From assembly GCF_013778305.1 (NCBI RefSeq), contig NZ_JACEIC010000002.1:685708-749707 (forward strand): 64,000 nucleotides of DNA, in the 5' to 3' direction. This document shows positions 35,166 through 49,040 of the stretch, piece by piece (position 1 is the first letter of the stretch; each line of letters opens with the position of its first letter). The position numbers were made by a program, and so were the translations under genes. The notes beneath the pieces were generated by a model. The model was not told the origin of the DNA. It ran no database searches and saw only the letters and a list, made by a program, of their open reading frames with translations. Origin of the DNA: Nocardioides agri. GTDB lineage: Bacteria > Actinomycetota > Actinomycetes > Propionibacteriales > Nocardioidaceae.

Positions 35166-36185
35166 ATGGCCCACCGCACGCTGCGCGTCGTGCTGATCGC
35201 CGGCGCCGTCGTTGTGCTGGTCACGGCCGCGCTGGTCGCCCTCACCGGCATCGGCTACCGCCACGTCTCGGCCGACCAGCGGGCCTACGAGGAGCGCGGC
35301 GCGTGGTACGCCGACGGCACGCTGCACGTCGGCCGGCACCAGCTCAGGTTGGACGGGCCGCCGACCAACCTGACCATCGCGTACACGTCGGAGGGCGCCG
35401 TGGTCTGGGACAGCGGCGATCACCTGGACGGCGACGTCCAGGACCCGACTCTCACGCTGGTCAGCCCCAGTGGAGAGACCCGCGAGGTGCGGGTGCCGGA
35501 CCTGACCGAGGTCACCGGGGACGCGCTGGGCACGGACCCGTCGCTGCCCTACGTCGCGTACCTCAGGAGGAGCCGGGGCACGCAGGAGGTCGTGCTCCAG
35601 GACCTCCGCGACGGCAGCGAGCTGACCGTGGGCGAGCCGATCCCGAACCCCGGCGGCACGGGTGGGAGCAGCCATCTTGCCCTCTCCCCCGACCTCGTGA
35701 CCTACCCGCACCCTGACCACTGGGGGGAGCTGCGGTGGCGCACCGGCCAAGTCTTCCCGTGGTCGGACCTCGGGGGCACCTCGCTGCCGTGGAGCACCGG
35801 CCGGACCGCGGTCATCGTCATCCCTGACGACGAGCGGGCCTGGAGGGTCGTCGACCGCCTCGACGGCGAGGTCCGGCTGACGGTCCCGATCGACCGGGCC
35901 GGCTACAGCACCTACGCCAGCCTGTCACCCGACGACCGTTGGTTCGCCGAGCCTCGCAACGACGGCCTGGTCGTCCACGACGTCGCCACGGGAGAGACGA
36001 CCACCCTCGATGGGGTCGCCGGCGTCACGACCCTCGGATGGACGCCCGACGGTCACCTGATCCTGCGCGGTCAGGACGGCACGGTCAGGACCTGCGACCC
36101 CGAGGCCGGCCGGTGCGAGAGCACCCGGATCCGCACCCGAGGCGAGCTCGTCGCGCCGACCGGTGCCTACAGCGAGGCCTTCTAG
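35166..36185 (+). CDS. Membrane-anchored beta-propeller-like protein, paralogue of the 10.2-kb lipoprotein
   Basis: 339 residues: one N-terminal membrane helix (about 7-31), no lipobox, then an extracytoplasmic domain of short strand repeats, probably a propeller (for example [20 protein letters not shown] and [20 protein letters not shown]). Function unknown. It shares the block [15 protein letters not shown] with the lipoprotein at 10218-11264 (HDGTLHVGERTVEL), and both have a C-terminal pair of cysteines around a short acidic loop. AGGAGG (35157-35162) lies only 3 nt before the ATG, a tight spacing. Convergent with ligA, 1 bp apart. Confidence 0.68.
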   Translation: MAHRTLRVVLIAGAVVVLVTAALVALTGIGYRHVSADQRAYEERGAWYADGTLHVGRHQLRLDGPPTNLTIAYTSEGAVVWDSGDHLDGDVQDPTLTLVSPSGETREVRVPDLTEVTGDALGTDPSLPYVAYLRRSRGTQEVVLQDLRDGSELTVGEPIPNPGGTGGSSHLALSPDLVTYPHPDHWGELRWRTGQVFPWSDLGGTSLPWSTGRTAVIVIPDDERAWRVVDRLDGEVRLTVPIDRAGYSTYASLSPDDRWFAEPRNDGLVVHDVATGETTTLDGVAGVTTLGWTPDGHLILRGQDGTVRTCDPEAGRCESTRIRTRGELVAPTGAYSEAF

Positions 36186-36186
36186 C

Positions 36187-39106
<2,920 letters not shown>

Positions 39107-39110
<4 letters not shown>

Positions 39111-40681
39111 CCGACGTGACGACCACACCGGCGGGAGCACCACCGGGCCGCAAGCAGCACCTGGGCTGGGCGCTCGTGCTCATCTCGGTGGCACAGCTGA
39201 TGGTGGTGCTCGACGGCACCATCGTGAACATCGCCCTGCCCTTCATCCAGTCCGACCTCGACATCTCGCAGGACAACCTGCGCTGGGTCGTCACGGGCTA
39301 CGCACTCGCCTTCGGCAGCCTGCTGCTGCTCGGCGGCCGCCTCGGTGACCTCTACGGCCGCCGCAAGATCTTCATGATCGGCCTGGTCGTCTTCGGCGTC
39401 GCCTCGCTGCTCGGCGGCCTCGCCACCAGCGAGGCCACCCTGCTCGCCGCCCGGGCCCTCCAGGGTCTCGGCGCCGCGCTCGCCTCCCCGGCCGCGCTCG
39501 CGCTGATCGCGACGACCTTCCCCGCCGGTCCGGCCCGCAACCGCGCCTTCGCCGTGTACGCCGCGATGTCCGGCGTCGGCGCGGCGGTCGGCCTGCTGCT
39601 CGGCGGCTGGCTGACCGGCCTCGACAGCGTGTTCGGCCTCGACGTCGAGGGCTGGCGGCTCACCCTGCTGATCAACACCCCGATCGGCATCGTGACCGCG
39701 CTGCTCGCGCCGCGCTTCCTCAACGAGTCCGAGTCGCACCCCGGTGAGCTCGACCTGCCCGGCGCGGTCACCGGCACCCTCGGCCTGCTCGGCCTGGTCT
39801 ACGGCATCAGCCGCGCCGGCACCGACGGCTGGGGCGACACGTGGACCATCGCCAGCCTGGCGGTCGGCCTGCTGCTGCTCGCGACGTTCCTGCTCATCGA
39901 GAGCCGCGTCGCGCACCCGCTGCTGCCGACCCGGGTCTTCGCCAACCGCACCCGTGCGGCCAGCTACGTGGCGATGTTCTTCGCCCCGGCCGCGATGTTC
40001 GCGATGTTCTTCTACCTCAGCCAGTACATCCAGACCGTCATGGGCTACAGCTCGATCAAGGCGGGCGTCGCGTTCCTGCCGTTCTGCATCGGCCTGGTGG
40101 CGGCCGCCGGCATCTCGTCGAACCTCATCAACCGGATCGACCCGCGGATCCTCGCCGGCGTCGGCACCCTGATGGCCGCGGTCGCGCTCTTCGGCTTCTC
40201 GCGGATCCCGCACGACACGTCGCTGCCGATCGACAGCGTCTCGGCGGACTACTGGACCGACCTGTTCCCGTTCATCATGCTGATGGCGCTCGGCATGGGC
40301 GCGACGTTCGTCCCGCTGACGCTCACCGCGGTGCACCACCTGCGCGCCGAGGACTCCGGCATCGGCTCCGGCGTGCTCAACACCATGCAGCAGGTCGGCG
40401 GCGCGCTGGGCCTGTCCCTGCTCGCCACGGTCGCCACGCAGACCATGGACGACCTGGCGGCCAAGCTGGCCAAGGCCGCCGAGCAGGCCGGAGTGGCGGC
40501 CTCGGGGCCTATTCCGGACTCGGTCGTCCACCAGGTCTTCGCGGCCGGTGCGAGCGACGCGTTCCTGTTCGGTGCGGGCCTGATGCTGCTCGCCTCGCTG
40601 GTCACCTGGGTCTTCCTCAACGTGAAGCACGAGGAGCTGGCCACCGACGGCCCGGAGGGCATGCCCGTCCACGTCGGCTGA
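39107..40681 (+). CDS. MFS multidrug exporter, DHA2 (EmrB/QacA) family
   Basis: 524 residues with about 14 hydrophobic segments. Motif D1-type VVLDGTIVNIALPFI in helix 1, motif A LGGRLGDLYGRRKIF after helix 2, and motif C-type glycines AVYAAMSGVGAAVGLLLGG in helix 5 mark a proton-driven drug antiporter. ATGA overlap with tetR gives a classic regulator-pump operon. Substrates unknown. A long palindromic terminator follows. Confidence 0.93.
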
Positions 40682-40689
40682 CCCACACG

Positions 40690-40738
40690 CGAGTCGGCGC
40701 AGCCCGCCCTGGGATCCAGGGCAGACTGCGCCGACTCG
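40690..40738. terminator. Bidirectional palindromic terminator with AGTCGGCGC repeat core
   Basis: CGAGTCGGCGCAG (40690-40702) pairs perfectly with CTGCGCCGACTCG (40726-40738), and an inner GCCCTGG-GAT-CCAGGGC adds seven pairs. It lies between two convergent genes, so it can terminate both. The outer arm is shared with the repeats at 31.7 kb and partly with that at 4.2 kb. Confidence 0.8.
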
Positions 40739-40744
40739 GCGATT

Positions 40745-41284
40745 TCAGGCGGCGAGCGCGTCCTCGATCGCCTTGAGGAACGCCGGGATGTCGTCGGGGC
40801 TGCGGCTGGTGATCAGGTTGCCGTCGACGACGACCTCCTCGTCGGTCCAGGTGCCGCCCGCGTTGCGGACGTCGTCGGCGAGGGTCTCGTAGCTGGTGAG
40901 GCGCCGGCCGCGGGCCAGGCCCGACGAGACCAGCAGCCACGGGCCGTGGCAGATCACCGCGAGCGGCAGCTTGCGCTCCTGGACCTGGCGCACGAGGTCC
41001 TGCGCCTTCTCGTCGATGCGCAGGCGGTCGGCGTTGACCGTGCCGCCCGGCACGACGAGCGCGTCGATCGCGGCGACGTCCACGTCGTCGAGGGTGCCGT
41101 CGACCTCCACCTTCTGCGTGGGCTCGGTGTCGCCCTGCACCGCCTGCACCGGCTCGCCGCTGGTCGAGTAGACCTTGACGGTCGCACCCGCCTCACGGAG
41201 CCGGTCACGCGGCTCGAGCAGCTCGGGCTCCTCGACGAAGTCGCTGACGATGATGGCCACGGTCTTGCCACTGAGGTCGCTCAT
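40745..41284 (-). CDS. DJ-1/PfpI family protein
   Basis: A 179-residue class I glutamine-amidotransferase-like fold protein. The nucleophile elbow is AVICHGPWLLVSSG with Cys112 and adjacent His113; Glu18 (DFVEEPELLEP) completes the usual PfpI triad. Related proteins are described as chaperones, proteases or deglycases acting on damaged proteins; the true activity is debated. Stand-alone gene, convergent with the DHA2 exporter. Confidence 0.88.
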   Translation of the reverse strand: MSDLSGKTVAIIVSDFVEEPELLEPRDRLREAGATVKVYSTSGEPVQAVQGDTEPTQKVEVDGTLDDVDVAAIDALVVPGGTVNADRLRIDEKAQDLVRQVQERKLPLAVICHGPWLLVSSGLARGRRLTSYETLADDVRNAGGTWTDEEVVVDGNLITSRSPDDIPAFLKAIEDALAA

Positions 41285-41318
41285 GTCGCGCCGGTACCCA
41301 CCGGCCCCGCGAGGACAC

Positions 41319-42332
41319 TCACCCCGCCAGATGCCCGGCGGCCTTCCCGAGCAGCCGCAGCGCCGTCTGCGCCCAGGCCGGCGTCGCGCCGGCCAGCCCG
41401 CACGACGGCGTCACGACCAGCCGCTCCCCCACCTCGGCCGGGTCGAGGCCGAGCATGTCGAGCCAGCGGAGCACCGACTCGGTGACCTGCGCGTCGGTCG
41501 GCACGGACGCGGGATCGGTGCCCGGCAGGACGCCCAGCGCGAGCGTCCCACCGGACTCGATCGCCTCGGCGAGGGCGTCGTGGTCCCCGGCGGACAGCGT
41601 CGCCAGGTCAGCGGACAGGCCGCGGGCGCCGGCCCGCCGCAGCAGCGCCCAGGGCACCCCGGCTGCGCAGCTGTGCACCCACGGCTCGGCCCCGGACGCC
41701 TCGATCGCGGCCAGCACCCACTCGAGCGCCTCCGAGGCCGCGGGCGCGTCGACGTTGCGGTGCCTGCCGAAGCCGGACGCCGTCGGCACTCGAGCGGCCA
41801 CGACCGCGGGGAGCGCCGGCTCGTCGACCTGGACGATCAGCCGCTCCACCTCCGGCAGTCGGCGGCGTACGTCGGCGACGTGGTCGCGCAGCCCCTCCGC
41901 CAGCGCCTGGGCGAGCTCCCGCCGGGCGCCGTGGTCGGCGAGCACCTTGTCGCCGCGGGGCCGCTCGACGGTCGCCGCGAGGGTCCACGGACCGGCGACC
42001 TGGATCTTGAACGCGCCTCGGTAGCCCTGCGCCTGCTCCTCGAGCGCGTCGAGGTCCTGGGCGAGCAGGCTCCTCGCGCGCCGGTGGTCGACGCCACTGG
42101 AGTCGAAGCCGGTCAGCCGCCAGCCGGCGGGCTGGAGGTCCGCGCCGAGCTCGGCCACGATCGCGAGCGCGCGGCCGGTCATCGTGGCCGTCGCGCCGCG
42201 CCCCGGCACCTCCGGCAGGTGCGCCAGCCCCCATCGGTCCGGGGTGAGCTCGCCGAGCACCACCCGCAGCGCCTCGTCGTACGCCGGCTGGTCGTCGCCG
42301 GGCATCGACCCGACCCCGGTCGCGAGCGTCAC
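41319..42332 (-). CDS. Short MetE-type methionine synthase-like protein
   Basis: A 337-residue protein matching only the C-terminal catalytic half of cobalamin-independent methionine synthase. Opening [17 protein letters not shown], then the zinc motif VHSCAAG (His220, Cys222) and TPSCGLAG (Cys311). The conserved third-ligand Glu of E. coli MetE is not obvious; Asp242 is the nearest candidate. It lacks the N-terminal half that binds folate polyglutamate in MetE, so its methyl donor is unclear; short core-MetE proteins elsewhere use methylated corrinoid. Coupled by GTGA to mnmA and last in the obgE-proB-side gene run. Confidence 0.82.
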   Translation of the reverse strand: MTLATGVGSMPGDDQPAYDEALRVVLGELTPDRWGLAHLPEVPGRGATATMTGRALAIVAELGADLQPAGWRLTGFDSSGVDHRRARSLLAQDLDALEEQAQGYRGAFKIQVAGPWTLAATVERPRGDKVLADHGARRELAQALAEGLRDHVADVRRRLPEVERLIVQVDEPALPAVVAARVPTASGFGRHRNVDAPAASEALEWVLAAIEASGAEPWVHSCAAGVPWALLRRAGARGLSADLATLSAGDHDALAEAIESGGTLALGVLPGTDPASVPTDAQVTESVLRWLDMLGLDPAEVGERLVVTPSCGLAGATPAWAQTALRLLGKAAGHLAG

Positions 42333-43423
42333 GCGGGCACCCGCGCCGTCGCGCTGATCGTGGCGGAGCCGACGACCCGGGTGCCGTCGTAGATCACCGC
42401 GGCCTGGCCGGGCGCGATGCCGTAGGCCGGGTCGAGCAGCTCGATCTCGACCGACTCCCCCGCCACGGTGACGACCGCCCGGTGCTCGTCGCCGTGGGCG
42501 CGCAGCTGGACGGTCCCCTCGAGCCGCGAGGGCACGGTGCCGCACCAGCGCGGCTTGATGCCGGTCAGCCGGTCGACCGCCAGGCGCTCGCGCGGGCCGA
42601 CGGTGACGGTGCCGGACACCGGCTCGATGTCGAGCACGAAGCGCGGCTTGCCGTCATCGGCCGGGACGCCGAGCCGGAGCCCGCGCCGCTGGCCGATCGT
42701 GAACGCGTAGGTGCCGCCGTGCGAGCCGACGACGGCGCCGGACTCGTCGACGATCGAGCCACCCTGGTTGGGCGCCCGGTCTCCGAGCTTCTCGCGCAGC
42801 CAGCCGGCGTTGTCGCCGTCGGCGACGAAGCAGATGTCGTGGCTGTCGGGCTTGTCGGCGACCAGCAGCCCGCGCTCGGCGGCCTCGGTGCGCACCGCCG
42901 ACTTGGGTGAGTCACCCAGCGGGAAGAGCGAGTGCCGCAGCTGCTCCTGGTCGAGCACGCCGAGCACGTAGGACTGGTCCTTGCCGTGGTCGACGGCGCG
43001 GTGCATCTCCACCAGGCCGTCCGCGCCGGTGCGCAGCTGCGCGTAGTGCCCGGTCGCGACCGCGTCGAAGCCGAGCGCCAGCGCGCGGTCGAGCACCGCG
43101 GCGAACTTGATCTTCTCGTTGCAGCGCAGGCAGGGGTTCGGCGTCCGGCCGGCGGCGTACTCGTCCATGAAGTCCTCGACCACGTCCTCGTGGAAGCGGT
43201 CGGACAGGTCCCAGACGTAGAACGGGATGCCGATGACGTCGGCGGCCCGGCGGGCGTCGTTGGCGTCCTCGATCGTGCAGCACCCGCGCGCACCGGAGCG
43301 GTACGACGCGGGGTTGCGGGAGAGCGCCAGGTGGATGCCCGTGACGTCGTGGCCGGCCTCGACGGCACGGGCCGCGGCGACGGCGGAGTCGACGCCGCCG
43401 GACATGGCAGCGACGATCCTCAT
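42329..43423 (-). CDS. mnmA: tRNA-specific 2-thiouridylase
   Basis: A 364-residue enzyme forming 2-thiouridine at position 34 of Lys, Glu and Gln tRNAs. ATP-PPase loop SGGVDS (8-13), catalytic Cys98 in [12 protein letters not shown] and persulfide Cys198 in [10 protein letters not shown]. The C-terminal beta-barrel (about 280-364) binds tRNA. ATGA overlap with the upstream cysteine desulfurase, the expected sulfur donor, makes a functional pair. Confidence 0.96.
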   Translation of the reverse strand: MRIVAAMSGGVDSAVAAARAVEAGHDVTGIHLALSRNPASYRSGARGCCTIEDANDARRAADVIGIPFYVWDLSDRFHEDVVEDFMDEYAAGRTPNPCLRCNEKIKFAAVLDRALALGFDAVATGHYAQLRTGADGLVEMHRAVDHGKDQSYVLGVLDQEQLRHSLFPLGDSPKSAVRTEAAERGLLVADKPDSHDICFVADGDNAGWLREKLGDRAPNQGGSIVDESGAVVGSHGGTYAFTIGQRRGLRLGVPADDGKPRFVLDIEPVSGTVTVGPRERLAVDRLTGIKPRWCGTVPSRLEGTVQLRAHGDEHRAVVTVAGESVEIELLDPAYGIAPGQAAVIYDGTRVVGSATISATARVPA

Positions 43424-44604
43424 CGGCGTGCTGCCCTGGCCCGTTCGACGACCGGCCCGATCGCCTCGACCAGTGCGTCGACGTCGGCTCCGGTCGAGGT
43501 GTGGCCGAGCGAGAACCGCAGCGAGTGCCGGGCCTGGTCCTCGTCGCAGCCCATCGCGAGCAGCACGTGCGAGGGCTGCGGCACGCCGGCCGAGCAGGCG
43601 GAGCCGGTCGAGCACTCGATGCCCCGGGCGTCGAGCAGCATCAGCAGCGAGTCGCCCTCGCAGCCGGGGAAGCCGAGGTGTGCGTTGCCGGGCAACCGCT
43701 CGGTGGGGTGCCCGTGCAGGTGGGCGTCGGGCACGACCTCGATCACGCGCCGCACCAGGTCGTCACGCAGCCCGGCGACGCGGGCGGCGTGCTCCGCCTG
43801 GTGCTTGACGGCCAGCTCGACCGCGGCCGCGAACCCGGCGATCGCCGGCGTGTCGATGGTGCCGCTGCGGATGTCGCGCTCCTGGCCGCCGCCGTGCACC
43901 AGCGCGGTCACGCCGAGCTCGCGGCGTACGACGAGCGCGCCCACGCCGAACGGGCCGCCGACCTTGTGCCCGGTCAGCGTCAGCGAGTCGACGCCGCTGC
44001 GCGCGAACGCGACCGGCGTCGCCCCCACGGCCTGCACCGCGTCGGTGTGGACCGGGATGCCGTGCTCGCTGGCGATCGCGACGACCTCGTCGATCGGCTG
44101 GATCGTGCCGACCTCGTTGTTGGCCCACATGACCGTGACCAGCGCGACCGAGGCGGGGTCGCGCTCGATCGCCGCGCGCAGCGCATCGACGTCGAGCCGG
44201 GCCCGCTCGTCGACCGGCAGCAGCTCGACGGTCGCGCCCTCCGCCTCGGCCAGCCAGTGCAGGGGGTCGAGCACCGCGTGGTGCTCGATCGCGGTGCTGA
44301 GGATGCGGGTGCGGCGAGGGTCCTCGGCGCGGCGCGACCAGTAGACGCCCTTCACCGCGAGGTTGTCGGCCTCGGTGCCTCCGGAGGTGAAGACCACCTC
44401 GCCGGGGCGGCAGTCCAGGGCCTGCGCGATCGTCTCGCGGGACTCCTCGACGACCCGGCGCGCGTGTCGGCCCGAGGCGTGCAGCGAGCTCGGGTTGCCG
44501 ACGTCGAGCAGGTGCGCGGTCATCGCCGCCACCGACGCCGGGACCATCGGGGTGGTCGCGGCGTGGTCGAGGTAGACCGTGGGGCGGGCGTCGGGTGCAG
44601 TCAT
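43420..44604 (-). CDS. Cysteine desulfurase, IscS/NifS type
   Basis: A 394-residue PLP enzyme that takes sulfur from cysteine as an enzyme persulfide. PLP Lys214 in [13 protein letters not shown], His-rich THIS-equivalent [10 protein letters not shown], and catalytic Cys337 in [11 protein letters not shown] on the flexible loop. Directly upstream of mnmA with an ATGA overlap, so it probably supplies tRNA thiolation. No iscU or fdx gene is adjacent. Confidence 0.95.
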   Translation of the reverse strand: MTAPDARPTVYLDHAATTPMVPASVAAMTAHLLDVGNPSSLHASGRHARRVVEESRETIAQALDCRPGEVVFTSGGTEADNLAVKGVYWSRRAEDPRRTRILSTAIEHHAVLDPLHWLAEAEGATVELLPVDERARLDVDALRAAIERDPASVALVTVMWANNEVGTIQPIDEVVAIASEHGIPVHTDAVQAVGATPVAFARSGVDSLTLTGHKVGGPFGVGALVVRRELGVTALVHGGGQERDIRSGTIDTPAIAGFAAAVELAVKHQAEHAARVAGLRDDLVRRVIEVVPDAHLHGHPTERLPGNAHLGFPGCEGDSLLMLLDARGIECSTGSACSAGVPQPSHVLLAMGCDEDQARHSLRFSLGHTSTGADVDALVEAIGPVVERARAARR

Positions 44605-44641
44605 CGCACCGACCAGCGTACGGCGCGCAGCGGCGAGCCGG

Positions 44642-45610
44642 TCATCGCGGGGCCACCTCGGCGACCAGCCCCTCGTGGTCGCTGCCGGGCAGGTCGACGG
44701 CGTGCTGGTCGAGCGCGGTCAGCCGGGGGCCGACCAGCACGTGGTCGATCTGGGCCAGCGGGATCCCGGGGATGCGACCCACTCGCATCGCGGGCCACGT
44801 CGGCTGCCAGCCCGCGTCCGCCAGCTCGCCCGCGTCCCGGTAGCCGGCGGCGGCCAGCCGACGCATCGGCGCGTGGTCGACCGTCGCGTTGAGGTCGCCG
44901 ACCACGAGGTCCGGCTCGTGCGCGGCGACGCTCGCCGCCAGGGCGGCATGGTCGGCCCGCCAGACGTCCGGCTCGTTGGGCGCGAAGGCGTGGACGGCCG
45001 CGACGACCAGGCCGCCGGTCGTGAACAGCCACCCGTCCTGCAGCATCGGGACCCGCGAGACCTCGGAGATCGGCTCCCGGGAGAACGCCATCGTCGCGGT
45101 CCCGTCGCCATCCGGTGCCGGCTCGCCCGCGCGGTGCGGCAGCAGGTCGGCCAGGCCGGCGGCGTCCAGGCCGGCGACGCTCGTCTCGGTGACCTCGTTG
45201 ACGACCAGCAGGTCGACGTCGCCGTCGCGCACGCCGTCGACCACCGCGGCCGGGTCGGCGTTGCCGAAGTAGAGGTTCGCGGTCATCACCACGGTCGGCT
45301 CGGTGCCGGCGGCCGGCGGGGGTGCCGCCCCGGACACCTGCGGCGCGTACCACCAGCCGTGCACCACCAGGCCCGCGATCGCGACGATCGCCACCGGCAA
45401 CACCGCGGTGCGCCACCGACGCCGGCGGAGCAGCGCCGCGGCGGCGAGCACCAGCGCCCCGCCGTACAGCGGGAGACCGAAGGGCGTCAGGGCCACCAGC
45501 GCGATGCCGACGGAGCCCGACGGGTCGGTGAGCCGGGCGGCCGTCAGCGCCCACGCCGGCAGGACGAGGAGGACGACAGCGAGCCAGAAGACGACGGTCC
45601 GGGCGCGCAC
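44642..45610 (-). CDS. Membrane-bound endonuclease/exonuclease/phosphatase-family protein
   Basis: 322 residues: three N-terminal membrane helices (about 6-26, 34-61 and 68-87), then an EEP domain outside or inside the membrane. Metal and catalytic motifs are visible: TANLYFGNAD, VVNEVTETS (acidic ligand), VGDLNAT, IDHVLVG and GSDHEGLVAEV (His base). EEP enzymes act on nucleic acids, phospholipids or inositol phosphates; membrane-anchored actinobacterial ones are uncharacterised. It starts 4 bp after proB, so co-transcribed with it. Confidence 0.82.
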   Translation of the reverse strand: MRARTVVFWLAVVLLVLPAWALTAARLTDPSGSVGIALVALTPFGLPLYGGALVLAAAALLRRRRWRTAVLPVAIVAIAGLVVHGWWYAPQVSGAAPPPAAGTEPTVVMTANLYFGNADPAAVVDGVRDGDVDLLVVNEVTETSVAGLDAAGLADLLPHRAGEPAPDGDGTATMAFSREPISEVSRVPMLQDGWLFTTGGLVVAAVHAFAPNEPDVWRADHAALAASVAAHEPDLVVGDLNATVDHAPMRRLAAAGYRDAGELADAGWQPTWPAMRVGRIPGIPLAQIDHVLVGPRLTALDQHAVDLPGSDHEGLVAEVAPR

Positions 45611-45614
45611 GACC

Positions 45615-46730
45615 TCAGAGCAGGACCAGGTCGTCGCGGTGCACGACCTCGCGCTCGTAGCCCTTGCCGAGCTCGCGCTCCAGGTCGCCCGACGACCGAC
45701 CGAGCAGCTGCGGCAGCTCGTCGGCGTCGAAGTTCACCAGGCCGCGGGCCACCGGGGTGCCGTCCGGCCCGGCGAGGTCGACCGGCTCACCTGCGTGGAA
45801 CGTGCCCTCGACGCCCGTGACACCGGCCGCGAGCAGCGATGCGCGGCGCTCCACGACGGCGCGCACGGCGCCGGCATCGAGCACCAGCGTGCCCTTCGGC
45901 TCGGTGGCGTGCGCGAGCCACAGCAGCCGCGTCGGGCGGCGCTTGCCGGTGGGGTGGAAGAGCGTGCCCACCCGCTCACCGGCCAGCGCCGCGGCCGCCC
46001 GGTCGGCGGCGGTCAGCACCACCGGGATCCCGGCGCCGGTGGCGATCCGCGCGGCGTCGACCTTGGTCTGCATGCCGCCGGTGCCGAGGCCCGCGACGCC
46101 GGTCCTGCCGATGCGCACGTCGGTGAGGTCGTCGACGGAGACGACCTCGGGCAGCAGGGCGCTCCCCGGATGCGAGGGGTTGGCGTCGTAGAGGCCGTCG
46201 ACGTCGGAGAGCAGCACCAGGAGGTCGGCGTGCACCAGGTGGGCGACCAGGGCGGCGAGCCGGTCGTTGTCGCCGAACCTGATCTCGCTGGTCGCGACGG
46301 TGTCGTTCTCGTTGACGATCGGCAGCACGCCGAGCTCGAGCAGCTTGGCGAAGGTCTGGTGGGCGTTGCGGTAGTGCGAGCGCCGGGTGACGTCGTCGGC
46401 CGTCAGCAGCACCTGCCCGGCGATGACGCCGTGCCGGGCGAGCTCCTCGGTGTAGCGGTGCACCAGCAGCCCTTGGCCGACCGACGCGGCGGCCTGCTGG
46501 GCCGGCAGCGCCTTCGGCCGCTTCTTCAGCCCGAGCGGCGCCAGGCCGGCCGCGATCGCTCCGGAGGAGACCAGCACCACCTCGACGCCCGAGCTGCGGA
46601 GCTTCGCGAGCACGTCGACGAGGTCACGGACTCGATCGGGGTCGATCCCGCCGGCGGCCGTGGTCAAGGAGGAGGACCCGACCTTGACGACGATCCGCTT
46701 CGCCCCGGTCACCTCGGTGCGCACGCTCAC
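45615..46730 (-). CDS. proB: Glutamate 5-kinase
   Basis: A 371-residue enzyme phosphorylating glutamate, first step of proline synthesis. Amino acid kinase domain (about 10-260) starts [13 protein letters not shown] and contains [17 protein letters not shown] and [13 protein letters not shown]-terminal PUA domain (about 280-371) follows. The GTG start overlaps the obgE stop (GTGA). obgE-proB linkage is conserved in actinobacteria. Confidence 0.96.
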   Translation of the reverse strand: MSVRTEVTGAKRIVVKVGSSSLTTAAGGIDPDRVRDLVDVLAKLRSSGVEVVLVSSGAIAAGLAPLGLKKRPKALPAQQAAASVGQGLLVHRYTEELARHGVIAGQVLLTADDVTRRSHYRNAHQTFAKLLELGVLPIVNENDTVATSEIRFGDNDRLAALVAHLVHADLLVLLSDVDGLYDANPSHPGSALLPEVVSVDDLTDVRIGRTGVAGLGTGGMQTKVDAARIATGAGIPVVLTAADRAAAALAGERVGTLFHPTGKRRPTRLLWLAHATEPKGTLVLDAGAVRAVVERRASLLAAGVTGVEGTFHAGEPVDLAGPDGTPVARGLVNFDADELPQLLGRSSGDLERELGKGYEREVVHRDDLVLL

Positions 46731-48262
46731 TCCCCCGGGTCGTCTTCTCGCCAGTCGGGGTCGTCCGTGCCGCCGATCTCGTACGACGTGGGCCCGTAGG
46801 TCTCGGGCTTGTCCAGCCGGCGGGCCACGTCGGCACGGGTCTCGCCCTCGCCGCGGTCGTCCATCGCCTCGTCGATCGCCCGGCGGCGGCGGGCCGCGGG
46901 CCGGGACTCGTCGAAGCGCTGGTCCTCGCCGCGGCGACCGAGCATCTCGGCACCTGCGTCGATGCCGGGCTTGAAGTCGAAGACGACGGCATTGTCGGGG
47001 TGTCCGATGAGCACCGCGTCGCCCTCCTGGGCGCCGAGCTGGGCGAGCTTGGTCTCGACCCCGAGCCGGTTGAGGCGGTCGGCGAGGAAGCCCACGGCCT
47101 CCTCGTTGCTGAAGTCGGTCTGCCGCACCCAGCGCTCCGGCTTCTCGCCGCGCACCCGCCAGCCCTCGCCGGTGAGCTTCACGGTGAACGAGTCGCTCCC
47201 GTCGGCGGACGGCGGGCGCAGCACGATCCGCTTCGCCTCCACGACCGGCTTGGCCTCGCGCGCGGCCTCGACGATCTGGGCCATCGCGAAGGTCAGCTCG
47301 CGCAGCCCCTCGCCCGACGCCGCGGAGACCTGGAAGACCCGGAGCCCGCGCTCGCGGAGCTCGTCGACCACGAAGCCGGCGATGTCGCGGCCGTCGGGCA
47401 CGTCGATCTTGTTGAGCGCCACGAGCCGCGGCCGGTCCTCGAGCCCGCCGTAGCGGCTCAGCTCGCGCTCGATGACGTCGAGGTCGTCGACCGGGTTGCG
47501 GCCCGGCTCGATGCTCGCGGTGTCGACGACGTGCACGAGGGCCGCGCAGCGCTCGATGTGCCGCAGGAAGTCGTGGCCGAGGCCCCGGCCCTCGCTGGCC
47601 CCCTCGATGAGGCCGGGCACGTCGGCGACGGTGTACGTCGTGTCACCGGCGCTCACCACGCCGAGGTTGGGCACCAGCGTGGTGAACGGGTAGTCGGCGA
47701 TCTTGGGCCGGGCCCGGGAGATCGCGGCGATCAGGCTGGACTTGCCGGCGCTCGGGAAGCCGACCAGCCCGATGTCGGCGACGACCTTGAGCTCGAGCAC
47801 GATCTCCAGCTCGTCGCCGGGCTCGCCGAGGAGCGCGAAGCCGGGCGCCTTGCGCTTGGACGAGGCCAGCGCGGCGTTGCCGAGCCCGCCGCGGCCGCCC
47901 TGCGCGACGACCAGCTCGGTCCCGGGGCCGACGAGGTCCGCGAGCACGTTGCCCTGCGGGTCGGTCACCAGGGTGCCGTCGGGCACCGGGAGCACGAGGT
48001 CCTTGCCGTGCGCGCCGTTGCGGTGGGCACCGGCGCCGTGGCCGCCGTGCTCGGCGCGCCGCTTGGGGCTGTGGTGGTAGTCGAGGAGCGTGGTCACGTC
48101 CGGGTCGACCCGGAGGATGACCGAGCCGCCGGGCCCACCGTTGCCGCCGTCAGGCCCGCCGAGCGGCTTGAACTTCTCGCGGTGGACGGAGGCGACGCCG
48201 TTGCCGCCGCGGCCGGCGCTGACGTGCAGCGCGACGCGGTCGACGAACGTCGGGAGTGCCAT
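46727..48262 (-). CDS. obgE: Obg-family GTPase
   Basis: A 511-residue GTPase in 50S ribosome maturation and stress control. Gly-rich Obg domain (1-158) with [19 protein letters not shown] domain with Walker [10 protein letters not shown] (168-176), [12 protein letters not shown] (G3) and NKID (G4), then the OCT domain (about 335-415: [26 protein letters not shown]). A further charged tail of about 75 residues ([20 protein letters not shown] onward) is disordered, as in other actinobacteria. Confidence 0.96.
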   Translation of the reverse strand: MALPTFVDRVALHVSAGRGGNGVASVHREKFKPLGGPDGGNGGPGGSVILRVDPDVTTLLDYHHSPKRRAEHGGHGAGAHRNGAHGKDLVLPVPDGTLVTDPQGNVLADLVGPGTELVVAQGGRGGLGNAALASSKRKAPGFALLGEPGDELEIVLELKVVADIGLVGFPSAGKSSLIAAISRARPKIADYPFTTLVPNLGVVSAGDTTYTVADVPGLIEGASEGRGLGHDFLRHIERCAALVHVVDTASIEPGRNPVDDLDVIERELSRYGGLEDRPRLVALNKIDVPDGRDIAGFVVDELRERGLRVFQVSAASGEGLRELTFAMAQIVEAAREAKPVVEAKRIVLRPPSADGSDSFTVKLTGEGWRVRGEKPERWVRQTDFSNEEAVGFLADRLNRLGVETKLAQLGAQEGDAVLIGHPDNAVVFDFKPGIDAGAEMLGRRGEDQRFDESRPAARRRRAIDEAMDDRGEGETRADVARRLDKPETYGPTSYEIGGTDDPDWREDDPGE

Positions 48263-48295
48263 GGGTCCTACTCTCTCGGACTGGTGCCGAAATGA

Positions 48296-48327
48296 CGAAG
48301 GGCGTCCCGATCTCGGGACGCCCTTCG
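48296..48327 (-). terminator. Perfect hairpin between rpmA and obgE
   Basis: CGAAGGGCGTCCCGA (48296-48310) and its exact complement (48313-48327) form a 15-bp, almost loopless stem in the 90-bp gap. Transcribed on the minus strand it lies between the rpmA stop and the obgE start, so it may partly terminate the abundant ribosomal-protein mRNA and set lower obgE expression. Confidence 0.7.
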
Positions 48328-48352
48328 AGTGTCTGCGGGGGTGAGCGTCAGG

Positions 48353-48607
48353 TCACTCGCCCGGGACGATGTTGACGACGCGACGACCACGGCGCGTGCC
48401 GAACTGCACCGCACCCGCGACCAGCGCGAACAGGGTGTCGTCGCCGCCGCGGCCGACGCCGCTGCCCGGGTGGAAGTGCGTGCCACGCTGGCGGACGATG
48501 ATCTCGCCGGCGTTGACGGCCTGGCCGCCGTAGCGCTTGACGCCGAGGCGCTGGGAGTTGGAGTCGCGACCGTTCTTGGTGGACGCGGCGCCCTTCTTGT
48601 GTGCCAT
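48353..48607 (-). CDS. rpmA: 50S ribosomal protein L27
   Basis: 84 residues, a full-length L27 starting [20 protein letters not shown] with the family signature [20 protein letters not shown]. The N-terminus begins MAHKKG, reaching the peptidyl-transferase centre without the cleaved extension seen in Firmicutes. 40 bp after rplU in the usual order. Confidence 0.98.
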   Translation of the reverse strand: MAHKKGAASTKNGRDSNSQRLGVKRYGGQAVNAGEIIVRQRGTHFHPGSGVGRGGDDTLFALVAGAVQFGTRRGRRVVNIVPGE

Positions 48608-48647
48608 CTCTTCAGTCCTTCAGGGAGTCGTAGACGCGATCAGACGA

Positions 48648-48956
48648 TCACGCGTTGATCGCGGTGACCTTGACCTGGGTGTACTTCTGACGGTGACCCT
48701 GGCGCTTCTTGTAACCGGTCTTGTTCTTGTACTTCTGGATGATGATCTTGGGGCCCTTGGTGGCGCCGAGGACCTCGACGGTCACGTTGGCCTTGCCGAG
48801 CTTCTTGGCGTCCGACGTGACGGTCTCACCGTCGACGACGAGCACGACCGGAAGGGTCACCGACTCGCCGACCTCGGTGGTGACCTTGTCGATCTCGATG
48901 ACGTCGCCCACGGCAACCTTCTGCTGCTTGGCGCCAGCGCGCACGATCGCGTACAC
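48648..48956 (-). CDS. rplU: 50S ribosomal protein L21
   Basis: 102 residues; [18 protein letters not shown] at the N-terminus and the rRNA-binding [19 protein letters not shown] at the C-terminus are diagnostic. I chose GTG 48956, with AAGGAG 8 nt upstream; the in-frame extension upstream is Arg-rich leader RNA, not protein. Confidence 0.97.
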   Translation of the reverse strand: MYAIVRAGAKQQKVAVGDVIEIDKVTTEVGESVTLPVVLVVDGETVTSDAKKLGKANVTVEVLGATKGPKIIIQKYKNKTGYKKRQGHRQKYTQVKVTAINA

Positions 48957-49040
48957 CGCGGTCTCCTTCGTCGGTCCTGTTGCTCTTGCTTGCACGTTCG
49001 GGGGTCTGGAGCGCCTGCTCACGCGGCGCCGCACAGAGAG

